A stretch of DNA of 64,000 nt from Nymphaea colorata (Eukaryota > Streptophyta > Magnoliopsida > Nymphaeales > Nymphaeaceae), in assembly GCF_008831285.2 (NCBI RefSeq), contig NC_045145.1:19980040-20044039 (forward strand), in the 5' to 3' direction. The position numbers were made by a program, and so were the translations under genes. Positions within the stretch are counted from its first letter, which is position 1; each line of letters opens with the position of its first letter. The notes beneath the pieces were generated by a model. That model was given only the letters and a program-made list of their open reading frames with translations, had not been told where the DNA came from and ran no database searches. Positions 25,233 to 37,600 of this stretch are shown here, piece by piece.

Positions 25233-28200
25233 TGAGAATTGTGACTCTTACTTTTTAGAGTTATTTTGCCATCTGTTTAGAACTGTCCAATCTAACATAA
25301 TGAATGAATGATTAAGAAAAAAAAACAAAAAGAAAAAAAAGAAATAGATGAAACTTTTTCTCCTTGTTTTTCTTTATATATGAAAACTAACATTGCCTAC
25401 CACTATCAGTAGTAGTCTGATGGTGCAAATTTAGTTTTCATAATTTTAGAACTTCTTCATGTACATGTCAAACAAGAAAAAAACGTACTGCCCAATAATA
25501 ATTCCAAAACGGATTGATGAAAGAACAGGATGGTTTTGCTAGAGATTCATCCCAAATTAGATATATGCTCCTATGGGTGTGAAGCAGAATAATCTACGGC
25601 GTAGACAGCTTTGTAATACTCCCGATCCTGTCCATCCTCCTGTCCCTGTGGCCATTGTTCTTCCTTGTAGTAAGGAATTTGCATCTCGAATTTTGAGTGT
25701 CCAAGTATTGCTTTAATTCACTGCTTCCCCATTGTACACACGTACTCGAGACTACTCGAGCATTATCTCGTACGAGCACAAGCGGAATAAATTCTTGACC
25801 TCTCTTTCTTTCCTCGAGAAATGAAAGGCTAAACAGCGGCAAGGATCGATCACACGCTGGTTGCAAATTAAACAGAAAAAGGAAAGGAGACAGAAGGCAG
25901 CTGTTGAATGAACTGTCTGCGTTGTTGAAATTTATTACCATGCACTGAACTCATTTCACGCGAGAAATACTACCTAAACATATATTTATAAAAGCTATCA
26001 AGAACAAAGATGAATATTTACAAAAGTTATTAAGAACAAAGATGAACAAGTGCATACTATTTATTTGGATGAGATAAATTTCTCCTTCAAATTCCTCCAC
26101 CTAAGATTGGAATCGAGAGAGAGAGACAGAGAACAGGGAGGATCTTGGCGTATATGAATGTCAGCGGCATGAATGCCTTTGTGGTGTACAACATCCGTGC
26201 ATTTAACAGTGGCGGACGATCTGCATAAATAAGTAAATAACTTTTCTGAAATCGCTCCCTCTAGTACGTACACTACTCCCCGCTCACGGCTCACACCAAA
26301 CGCATAAACTCCGATTCGTCTTTTACTGCACCGTCGAACTCAAGGCTGGCCGTCGACTGACGTTGTTGTTCAGAAGAAGATCCAATTTCCCAAAAACCGG
26401 CCTCCTTCTTTTTTGCCTGCGAGGAATGGCATCCCTCCATCTCCCAAAGAAGAAGAAAACGAAAAGTACAATTGTACATGACGAGGGGGTTCAGTCATTT
26501 CTGACAATGTCAGGGCATGTGGACTAGAAGGTAATCCAGTAGTAAAAAAAGTAACCGGAAAATCGGAAAAAAAAAACCAGATCCTTAACTGCACTCAACT
26601 TTTTACCGTCCGGTTAAAAACAAAAAATTTGAAATTTCAACCAAACAGACCCTGGACGACAGCAAATGCGGCATGCTTCAGAGTTATCAATCAAATTTTC
26701 CGGTCGCCGTTGGTTTGGCCAGAGAAGGGGTGAAACATTCACATTCACCATGTAATATTTGCAGGTGAAGTTAACAACTACCTTTTGTCTTGCGCCATGT
26801 CGGTGTCACGGGAGCCAGTGCGTCTCAATGGGATCAGAACAAAACTGTTCCTTCTAAAACGTTGATAGGACATTTGAATGCAGTGAGAGACCAACGAATA
26901 TTTTAGCTAAAAGTAAAGAAAGTTAGTATAAGGCCCCGCTGCATGCATGGAGTTGCAGGGTGAAAACTAAGGCTGCCGAGCCCACCCCAATTCCGATATC
27001 GACAATTCAACAAGGCATACGAGCCGTGACGTCCTGACGTCAACACATCTTGCATCTTTTCTACTGAATATTGTTTACAGTTGGCAGTTGGCTCACGGGA
27101 CTCCAATCACAAGGGAGAAGGGAAAGCGCGAAAGAGAATCAAGCAGCCGCGAGTGTTTGTCACAGTGACACTCAAATTCCATAAGGAAAGAACGCACGGA
27201 CATATTTATCCGCCGGAAAGTGCTCAATATTAAACGCTGTGTAGTTCAATTGTCTGAAAAAATATCAAATATTTTTCATTTCAGAAATCGTTCTTCCCCC
27301 TGCTTGAAGCTGGAAATTTTCCGGCCCGGATCCATTGGTGCTTGTTTCGTTCCCCTCCACGGTACAAAAAATGTAGGGAGGCTCGAACTTCAAGTGACTT
27401 CCTGTAGGATACCATAAGCTCCTAGTCCGTAGACTAGCATCTAGCCCCTCTTCAGATCACAGAACATACTTTGGATCGATTTACATTGCAAATGTAGTGT
27501 CACTTCAAAACCAAGTGGAACTTCCCTCTCTCCAAGATGATACAATCGCGCAGTGCTCTCTCTCTCTTATAACTTTGGTTCTGAAAGATTCTAAGAAATC
27601 GAGTTACTAAAATATGCAGTTATGCACACTGCTTAGTATTAGCTAGTGTGCTCTATCTCAACCTGTTCACCCAAAAAAATAAGGTGCCGTTCAACATGTA
27701 TAACTTATTTACTCATAAATTAGTGTGCACAACGCAAGAGCTTATAGTAGATACTTATACACGAGGATATGTGGTTTCAATAAATGTTTAGGGTTCATGT
27801 GCTTAATTTTGTTTATACATAACTAAAACCATTATTTCTTAAAATTTGAGTAATTTTGTCTCTACGGTTTAGCTCTAGCAATGAAAGCAGTGTGTCTTGT
27901 ACAGATTCTATTCCACTTTCCCGTTCCGACCGCGTCACTTCAAAATTCAATACTCGTCTATTAATGGAACTAACGTACGCGACTGCAGCAGGCTAAAATA
28001 CCAAAAAATACGTTGGATTTGGATGTGATTCCAACGTCGCTTCCTCCTCGTCGAATTCAAGGTCAAATTTAAGTCTGCGTACCTCAAAAACTGTTCCCCA
28101 TAAGCTATGAGCCATGGCGAGAGAGATGACGACGATGATGGACCGGCGGACGACACACCCAGAACGGTAAGTAAAAAGATGAGCATCTACATATATATTT

Positions 28201-30047
28201 CACATTAATGCACAAGTCGAGTAGACCTGAAAAAGCCTTCGGCATGTCATCCAAGTTGCTGAGGATCGTAAACGTGTGGTTGACCTAATCTCAATTCTAC
28301 ACATCCCTGTCTAGATTTAGGCACAGGTCCAACGAAAACAGAGATCAAATTCAATTCAGTGAGTCCTTAGTTCGCGTTAGGGATACTCAAATAATGAGCA
28401 GAAACCTTGCAGTCTTTTTTCTTAAAATTTACATATACACAGAAAAGGCGTTGAGAACGGAGAGGGTTCTTACATTACTATTGCCCCACAGTTTTAAGTG
28501 CTGTATAAATATAATAACATTGATGAATGGAAAACACAGGAAACGTAAGGATAACAGCTATGTAAACTGGTATTTAATGTCTAGATTTGATTATGTGTCC
28601 AGTCAAACTTAAGTCCATTAAGTTTTAAACTATAATAACGTATGATTGGTGCAATGGATTGCACAATCTTTCGAACTATTTATGGTTAGATGTTCCAGGT
28701 TCATATTCCATACAATTGGATTTGAGAAGAAACTGGTAAAAGGGAAAGATCTAGATTGCCAAATAAATGTAACCATGATATTGCTTGTTTACAGACGATT
28801 CAATCCTATCGGGTGCCAGATGTTGCCAGAATAAAATTTAAAAGAATTCGTAGCTAAAAAATACTCACTACATTGTCATTAGCTATGGTTTCTGTTTTTC
28901 TGAGGTTTAACTCCCAAGGGTCTTTTAAATTGTGTTTTTGATGGTTTAGCAGCTAAGGTCCTATAAACCAACACATGTAAAATAGCTTAATAAGTCAAAC
29001 AATTAGCTGTTAATTTTAAAAAATTTAATTAGATGTTTTTTGTCAAATTAATGGAATGGTTCGTCTCGGAAGCACCAGTTTAGAAAGACCAAGAAGCCAC
29101 CCATTAAAGCGAAAAAGAAAAAAAAAAAGCACTTCTCATTGTAAAAAACTAAAAACTCCAACGTCGCCCCATTGGCAGGGGAACACCCGCTTTGCGCGAC
29201 GCTGGATCTCTTCACAGGTGGCTTAACCCGAGCAAGGTGAACTCTCGTAATGGCCATCATAGTTCTTGCAGAGTCTGATTTACGCTTTATTATCTGTTGA
29301 TGGATGGAGGACAATGATTGTGCCCCCTGGCTCTAGAGTCTCAACTCCCTCCACAGTCTTCAACGCATGCATCAAACATGGCACGATCCTCGATGCTTCA
29401 TGCACGCCTTATCGTGGCCTTTCCTCCATTAAAGCAACGGAAATCGGAGAAAATGCTCTTCGGGTGTCTGAGGAACAAGTTTCATATGAACTAATATTTG
29501 TGAGCGCGCATGCATTCAAATTGGAAGACGCTGCGGAGGATCTTGCAGTTTGCAGTAAGAGAGGCTCCTGGATTATTTCGATCACGAGACTTCTTCCTCT
29601 AACTGCCCTCCCGAAAACAAATCTAAATTAAGACAGAGTTCCGATCCAGTGTGTATAGTTTAACTACTAACTGGAGGAAATCATGAAACCGCAGTTATCT
29701 AGTTCATCCCTCTGTACCAACATGTACATTAGTTTTTACACTCTTGTTAGCGTCAAGACGAGATGGCCAAAGATTGTATACGTATAGGCGTGTAGCAGTT
29801 CGTGTTCGTCTTTTTTTCTAATTTTTTCCGTTCATCTCTTGTATCTGCCGCAAACAGATATAGATGTAGGTGCATGGGAGGTATATCTCCGGCGAGCCTC
29901 CGGCGTTTGGAAAATATAAGCTAAGCACAGACGCATACCGATTATGGAATACTGCCAGCATCATCACAGTCAAATAATACAGCGCAGTTTCTGATATTCG
30001 ATGAATGCATTAGTAATTTTGAGAGACAGAGAAGTGGCGCTTGACGG

Positions 30048-31691
30048 TTAGTTCTTTAGCGGCAGGAATTGAAAGAACCGGCGCCCATGGCCACCGTGCT
30101 CCTCTTCCAAGAACATGGTGGTGAATGTGCCGTCGCTTTCAAAGCGACGCTGCTCCTGCCTTTCCTTGCGAGAGCATTTCAGAGGGGCGTCCGAGTCGCT
30201 GTGCAGAGGGAAGAGATCAAGCGTCTCTGTAAGTCGGGTGCCCATCCGACCACTAGTCTCTGCTGCCCCCTCGCCTGGTTGGGCACGGGCTCGGAGGGAC
30301 GCTGCACTACTAGGTCCGGTCTGAAGGACAACACCATCTGGAGGGCAAAGCTGCGGCTGCTGCAACACTAATGAGGGGGACTGCACCCTCTCTGCTGCTG
30401 CGCTTATCGTCCTTCCGCACGCAGAATCGTGCTCCTGCTGCTGCTGCTGCCGCCGCTGGCGCTGCTGTTTGTGTAATTCTCCATCCCATCCGATCCATTT
30501 GTCCCCTTGGCTCTCCTGCCATTACAAAAACCAAAAACCGTCATGTTCCATTCCCCAAAAAGACCAACCCGGCCATCCCGACAAAAAGGAGAGATTGCAG
30601 GCTTTTCTTCTTTTCACCTACTCTCTCCATATATTTTGCCTTGGCGCCGTAAACGCTTTCCACCTCCTGTCGCTATCTCGTTTTCATTAATATCTCAACA
30701 TTTGCTTTCATTCCAAGCGACAAACTTTTGCCATCATAAAACAATAATTTGCACAAAGATGGGAAATAAGAACCTACATTTGTCCTGTAAGTGGGTGCCC
30801 AACTCTTGGTCTTTTCTAACTCGCCCAACCACTCATCTGCCAACAACCAAGAACAAGAAAATCAAGAAGATAGATAGAACATAGACATAAACAAGAGACC
30901 GCCCTATTTTTATATGCATGATGAGTTGAAAAGATACATATTCGTGTTTGTAAATCTGTATCATCTACGAATGCGAGAACGCATGCATAAGAAGTGACAT
31001 GGATGTGGTTCCACATACGTGGAGGGTCAAGATTCCTGTCAGGGTTGTCGATCTCGAGGACGAGTTCCAACGCCGCTGCTTCCGATCGCCTCCGACGCTT
31101 TTGCCGCTCCCGGGCTTTGTGATTCTGAAACCAATAGAAAACATTCTTCCCTTCTATCTTGCCAAACCTGCGGAGCTGTGCTGTGATGTATTGTATCTGT
31201 TCAGCTGTAGGCGTCCGAATGCCTCTCCTGTAAAGATCCTCCAGCCAACGCAGCTGCTCTGCAGTCGGACTCCATCTCGAACTCACCGTAGACTGTGGAT
31301 CTGCGTCCTTCCTCCTCTGTTCTTTACCTGTTAGAGAACTTACACAGTTTAAGCTTAACAGTAAGAACCGGGACAATACCAGGAGCCACCAAGAAGCAAA
31401 AGTAAAAGAAGAAAGTCGAGTAAGAGGCAGAAGAGGACATACACATCAAGCCAAGGCCAGGAAGAGAAAAAGAAATGTACCGGTCGGGAAGAAGTTCAGT
31501 GGTAGAATATCCTTGGTTGTTGTTGTTGGTGTTGATGATAATGATGACGAAGAGGGATGAGAAGGATGGACGACATGGGAAGGCGGATACTGAGGTCGAT
31601 GGATGAAAGGTCGAAGTCCTCTTGGGGTCTGGCAGGAATCGGGCGTGGTGTTAAAACTAGTAGCTGTGTCGCCACACTCCATCGTCCCCAT
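30048..31691 (-). CDS. WOX1: WUSCHEL-related homeobox protein, WOX1 type
   Basis: Three exons: 31691-31481, 31327-31019, and about 30505-30048. The start at MGTMECGD matches the WOX1 N-terminus (MxTM...LRP). Exon 2 carries the complete WUS/WOX homeodomain, from [17 protein letters not shown] to [19 protein letters not shown]. Exon 3 holds the WUS box [10 protein letters not shown] and ends FFQFLPLKN, closely matching the WOX1 C-terminal signature FYEFLPLKN. WOX1 proteins (MAEWEST, STENOFOLIA, LAM1) are nuclear repressors that drive lateral outgrowth of leaf blades and petals. The exon 3 acceptor is uncertain. Only the AG at 30506-30507 keeps both the strong exon 2 donor and the WUS-box frame; the nicer AG at 30516-30517 would shift the frame. 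With the former the protein is 325 residues. A CAG run near 30432-30462 encodes Gln. Confidence 0.9.
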
Positions 31692-33138
31692 CCTTGCGTA
31701 ATTCTCACGTCGGTGAACGTTAGATGCTTGCTCGCTAGTCTGCCCGCGACACTGTGGATGCTTTATACTCGGAAGACGTCGGTGAAGATGTTGACTGAAC
31801 ACATTCTGTGATTATTTAAGTACGATGGATCCGTGTATATTCTCAAAACGAGAGATGGAGAGAGAAGTTGGGTGTGGGTCGTCTCTGGCCGGGGGAAGAG
31901 ACAAAGGGAAAAGGGGAGCCGTGGCCCGTGGAATTCCGGGAATTATCGGTAGTCGAGGATTAAAAACGACGTGACGATGATGAGTGACATCATAAGGCTT
32001 GTCACCTTTGCTTCTTCCATTTCTTGGTTACTGCAAACTCGTGCCTTTTAGTGGACTCTCATCGTAAACTTTGGAGAAGTAGGTTTTTACGACGCCTTGC
32101 AGATCAGAGCAAGCAAATCGCTATGATGGTCGTCGTCTGGTCTACTTAATCTTGTTGTTAACTTACATAAAATTTTCAAATCCAAACAGTGTTTGTCATT
32201 AAGAGAAAGTAACAGATTTGATTTCAGCGAACTCTTTTCTGTAGAGCAGTGCAAGACCAAAGGCTCACTACTCACTAGCTTCTCCTTGTGACCTTATGAT
32301 AACGCAGATATACTTAAAGATTTGTGGACATACTAGAAATCTTCCTATCCAAAACAACTACCAGTCATAACTGAGGAGTGATCTTGGCCATGGACGATTT
32401 ACTAATTGCATCGATATGGGCCATGGACCCGGACCGCCGGACCGGCACCTTACTCTTGGCCTGCAACAAGGAGTCATTTAACCGTTTTGTCATTAGTCAT
32501 TACCCTATAAGGTTCAGATACAAGCGGCCATTTCCAAGAAAATGGACGTTATACAATAGAGTGGTACATGTTAATGCCGATGCACCAATATGCATATTGT
32601 CTGATAGGCTTCATCAATTTGGACACCTGTGTAACAGCGGTATTGATATTATCAACATTGCTTGTGGTCACTGTGGACGCAGTTTGCAGTTTAACATGGA
32701 AAGGCCTAGCTAGTAAGTTACCAGATTTTTGTTGCTTCTTTCACTTGCCTTGACATTCTTTTGGCTGAAATAGGTACGTTCCAAGTACAAAACTCTACCA
32801 AACTTATGAATGAATGCTCTCATGTGTTTAATTTTGATCGAACAATGCTTAATCCTTGGTGCCCAAACACGCCTTACCCTTTATTAGGACAAACATATTA
32901 AGTATTCTCTCTGCGTGTGTGTGTGTGTCAAAAGCGTGCTAAAGGTTCCTTAATTCCATGAAAGCCAGCACAATGTGGGACTTGCGAGTCTAGAACACGG
33001 TGCATGGGTCGTTGTTGATGTATTGCAAGTGGGCAGTAGGCTGCTTCCCGCTACTTTATTTTGTCTTCAGCTTTGGCAGGCATAGAGCTAAGTCATGCTC
33101 ATCCTTCTAAGTTATGATTGATCTTTTTCAGCTTAGTC

Positions 33139-33227
<89 letters not shown>

Positions 33228-34619
33228 CACCTTCCTTCACAATCCCCCTTACTTTGCGTACCTGCTGATTTTTATGCATGATTTGAGCTTTAAGTGTACA
33301 CTTCCTCGACAAGCTTGTTCGAAATATATAATATACTTCCGCATGCTAATTATAAGCAATGAAATGTTGAGCTTAATGTAGTTAATTCGTATAGGCTTGT
33401 CAATTAACCACTAATAAAACCTTATTATTGATTGAACAAGATCTACTACAGTTTCCTACTTAATTTGGAAGGGCATACTTGAGGTTCTAAATGAGTAGGA
33501 GAATAAAAATACTTAACGGGATCATTTGTCTCCTCTAAAGCTTAAAAAAAAAAACTTCTTAATCTTATAATACGTGGCACAAGCTTTTGGATCCATTAAT
33601 GTTTATTACTTCAAGATAGAGGTACTACAACCAGATGCATTATAAGAATTTTGTATGAGATGATTTCTTCAAGACTTGAGTTTCAAATTTGTAGTTTGAA
33701 CCCTGCAAGTTCAACAACAAGCAATACAAGGGAAACCTGAAGACCTATTTGATAGTATGTAACTGTTTTATGCATATAGCCCAAAGATTAGAATGTATTA
33801 ATGGAACACCTTGAAAAGTGTTCTACAAATCTGCTCAACTTTGACATTTACAAATTCCTTCATTTGCCAAACGAGCCCTAAGGTGCAATTGATAACATTA
33901 TGATATAGTCGAATGTGTTTACATGAGTAACCAGCCTTCAATACTTGCAGCTCCTTGCCCACTAATTTCCCCACATCATGAACAAGGTGTTCGATAGGAA
34001 GAATACTGTCTTACGACATATGTTCCTAAATACTTGATCTAAGAACAACGTGTTCTTATTTCCAAAAACATTATGCAATTACGGATACAGTTTGCGTATC
34101 TTATAAACAATCACACATTGAAAAAAGCGGGTTATAAGAACATGCTTTCTTAAAAACAAGGTTCATACTAAACGTCCTCGATGAAAACTATACATGTAAA
34201 CTAAAGTAGTCGTAAACAACCACTAAAACAATACTTTGCTACTCCATATCGTGGATGAGTTCATCAAAATCCTATCAACCAACAACATAGACAACCCAAG
34301 TAGCAAAGTTAAATACTGCCATCCATCCAAATCTGACCATGCGCCAACATTTAAGATCTCGAACTGTTATAATCGCCCTTCTTTTGCTGCGTGAAGAAAA
34401 GAAGTGGCATAGTTACCGGTGGAAAAGGGTCGGAGCATAGGGTCCAACCAACCCGATGAGAAGCCCTAAGCCCCTACCCGTCTTTCCCGGTCCGCCTCGT
34501 CGACTCCACTTCAGGTGCGGCCGTCAGTTTTGGCTTTTGCTGCTTAGACTGAAGATTTTCGGAAGCTAGGAATTGAGCGCGGGCACAATCTTTTGCTCTC
34601 TGTTGCAGCCAAGCATCCC
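31692..34619. other. Intergenic; WOX1 upstream region and OZ-gene upstream region
   Basis: The first few hundred bases are the WOX1 5' side. The rest holds a long (AT)n(GT)n microsatellite and no supported gene. At about 33737-33885 a possible very worn MITE is suggested by a start resembling cctatttgata and an end ttgccaaacgagccct, which are weakly inverted. I do not call it as an element. Confidence 0.4.
33141..33227. repeat. Compound (AT)n(GT)n microsatellite
   Basis: About 68 bp of uninterrupted AT run directly into about 9 GT dinucleotides. Open frames across it are artefacts. Confidence 0.9.
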
Positions 34620-37600
34620 ATGGCTGCCTCCCGCGTCGTGCTGCTTCGGGCGGCGTGGTGCCGCGCCTCGTCTTCCCTCCCCGCGCTCTCTGGCCGCCCT
34701 TCTCTCTGCGCGCTTCCCCGCACTCTCCGCTGCTTCCCGCCTTCTCCTCTTCTCCGAAGACCTAGCCCCTATCTTCTGAAGCTCTACAGCTTCGCCACTG
34801 CAGCTACAGCTGAGCCAAAGCAAGCCTCAAGTGCCTCCTTCTCCGTGGCCGACGAATCGCACCCATGGCCGGAGTGGGTTGCATTCTTGGAGAGGCTCAG
34901 GAGCAAGGGCTACTTCGACGGCCCGCCTGGTGCGATTACAGAGAGCGACGCGGCTGATGGATCCGAGGATTTGAATCGCGTCAAGTTTGCTTGCCTCAGT
35001 TTTGCTCGTGACCGGTTCGATATCCTCCGGTATTGTTCGGCTAGAGCCGCTCTATCTTTGTGGACTCCTATTTTTGTTGGGACCTGGTGGGTTGATGTAA
35101 TTTGATGTCTGATCCATCATGTTAGCTTTTGTTAAATGTTCCTTCTTGGAATTTGAGTTGTAGGTGACGTTCGGCATCGGCTAAAGCGCTTTGCGCTAAT
35201 CCCTTGGTTCAGTACTCGTTGGGGAACCTTCGTTTATATGTTTATTCCTCTTTCTGGTCTTCCAGGCTGAAATGGTTGTAGTGCAAATTGTTGATTTTCC
35301 CTGGACAGCGGACGTTCTATTGGGTGGAAATTTCTGCCTTGATTAATCCTTCCAGTGAAACTTTAGTGATATGGCTTAGTTAGCAATGTGTGGATAGCTA
35401 ATTTCTTGACTATAGATTTTATCGCTCTTTGCAGCTTATATTTTACAAAAATGGGCTGCTATGTGAGATATCAGTTCCCCAAGTCCGAGGTGCCTGCTAT
35501 GTGAAGCGGATGGAATTGGTCAAAAGTTTTAATGTAAGCAGATGAGGTTATTTTTCTGTTGATTAACAAGTTTGAAAACTTATGTTTAGGCCATAATAGC
35601 CTTCTGCGTTGGTCCGCCTTCGAATACGAGTCTATGAAGGGATCTTCTTCGTGGAGATTAATGTAGGCTTGTAGGGATTGAAAGAGTCTGGTGAAATATA
35701 TCCCGGTTTTTATGTTAGATTTCTAATGGGACTGACAGGCTTTCTTGCAAGATAGAATTGGAAAATTTCCTGATGGGTCATGGGAGTGTCATCTCATGGG
35801 ATCAAAGAGAAAATATTAATGCTTTCCACTTAGAGGACCATTCGATGATGGCCACGTCTGAAAGTTAGATGCCGCTCATAAATAATCATCCCACGCCATC
35901 ATGTTCTGGAAGTAATAATAATATTGGTAATGCTGTTTTCCTTCTCTCACTAAAAAATGTTACTTTGGGGAACTTTATGCGTGATGGCGCCAGATCACCC
36001 ATGGTTCTTCCAGATCCTGAGTGAAACATAGATAATCCTCTCTACTTAGATCAGCCTGGGCTTTCTCTTTCAATCCTTCCGAAGTCTTCATGCGGTCATC
36101 CTATGCATCTTTACCTTTTACCACCTTTATGGCTTATTCCAGTTTAATGCCATCCATTAATTTGCTTGTTTTATTTTTAAAGCTTGCTTAGAATCTTTCG
36201 TCATAAATAATTAGTGGCCACTACAGCAACAGTAATTGGATTTGACTTGGAAACGTGGAATTGGTAGTTGATGTCTTGGTCTTGTTATATTAAGAAGGAG
36301 AATAAAGTAATTGTTTAAGGTCCTTGATGTAGAAAATTTGTTTTTGAATATTTATTCTACATTATGAGAACGAAAATTGATTAAATCATAGCAAAAGACA
36401 ATAACAACAGAAATTTGCTGGGTAAAGAACCTGATAGAAAACAAATTTATCAAAAACTGTCCTCTATGTTGTCAATTTGCAATACCTGGGTAATGAAGAA
36501 GGTGGATGCGGTGATCCTAATGGCCTTTGCTGAGAATAATGCCTAGGACTGCAATAAAGTACCAAGGGAAGAATTTATGAATGCAGAGGTGGCCTGAAGA
36601 TACTATGGGAGCAGTCTGAGTCCTGTAGATTTATATTCCACAAATTTTGAAGAGACTTGTTCAATGGCATGTCTGTCCCACAAACACCTTACAAAGTTAC
36701 AAACTTTAGGAACCATGTAGTTTGTTTAAATTACCTCTATGAATATGTCGCATCACTCTGCTTTCCACTAGACAATATAAGTTCTTGTGGTTGTTATCCA
36801 GATGGACCAGACCAGATCCTGTGACTATGTCAGTAATGGATGTTGTTGGGAAACTAACTACCTTTTATTTCCTGTGTTGAATTTGGCATCTTGTGTTTCA
36901 AGAACTGCTTCTGCTTTGGATTTAGACCCGCTATTCATGAATAATGGAATGCCGGGCTCTTTCACTGGTAACCCCATTTCGGAATGCTGTGGTTGTCTTA
37001 GTATAGATGCCAGTTAATAACATCTGCTTCATACAGAAGCCTCCTGACACGGAAATATCATATTGATATTCTGTAGTCATGTTTTTGGTTATTTTTTTTA
37101 TAAAAGATTATGTTTCATGTGAACACATGTCCATTATTTTTGCAAGTTTGCATTTGTAATTTGAGAATATGTTATTATAGTCTCTCTGTCAAATGACAAG
37201 TAAAGTAGCTGAGTTAGTCGACTAAAATGGCCGTGAAATGGTAAACAGGATAGGGGGTTGACATATGATTTAATTGCCATTTTTGGTCTTTGCTGACATA
37301 TACTTCCATATTTGCTTGGAGCAGTATCTACCTTTTATAAGTTGATTATGATGAGATGTTTGATGCTTTCCAAAATGTGTCTGATCAGTATTTGTGGTGA
37401 TAGGAGATGTGGTGACCCTGTGGTTCTACTTAATAATGTGAAATGCCACTGATACCATTCATTTGTCAGTATACCATTACCAATACATTGACAAGCCCTG
37501 CTAGACAAATCTGTGTACTCTACGTTGCTGGGTTTGTAAAACAGGGATGAACTGATCTTTGGTTCCGTGGTGGTGATTCTCATGACTGTGGTTATGAATT

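Larger units (their letters stand above)
21658..30047. other. Gene-poor 8.4-kb region
   Basis: No gene could be supported on either strand. A GC-richer block at 21821-22190 holds an 89-residue minus frame (21821-22090) with no known domain. The stretch 29048-29631 is also open in both directions without a recognisable family. Near 26625-26655 the sequence ends in ccaaacagaccct, a form often seen at MITE termini, but no partner end was found. Short exact tandem duplications occur at 23935 and 24524. Confidence 0.4.

Noticed and set aside
27947-28186. 79-codon minus frame beginning with a signal-peptide-like stretch
   Set aside because: The hydrophobic start is short and the rest shows no family. 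A faint resemblance to WOX1 exon 2 DNA (ggatgtg-ttcca) is too short to mean anything.
29048-29631. Open frames on both strands in a GC-richer block
   Set aside because: Neither direction gives a recognisable family, and the frames have no convincing splice partners. Kept only as a note in the intergenic entry.
33737-33885. Possible MITE ending in ttgccaaacgagccct
   Set aside because: The proposed opposite end matches too weakly and no target-site duplication was found.
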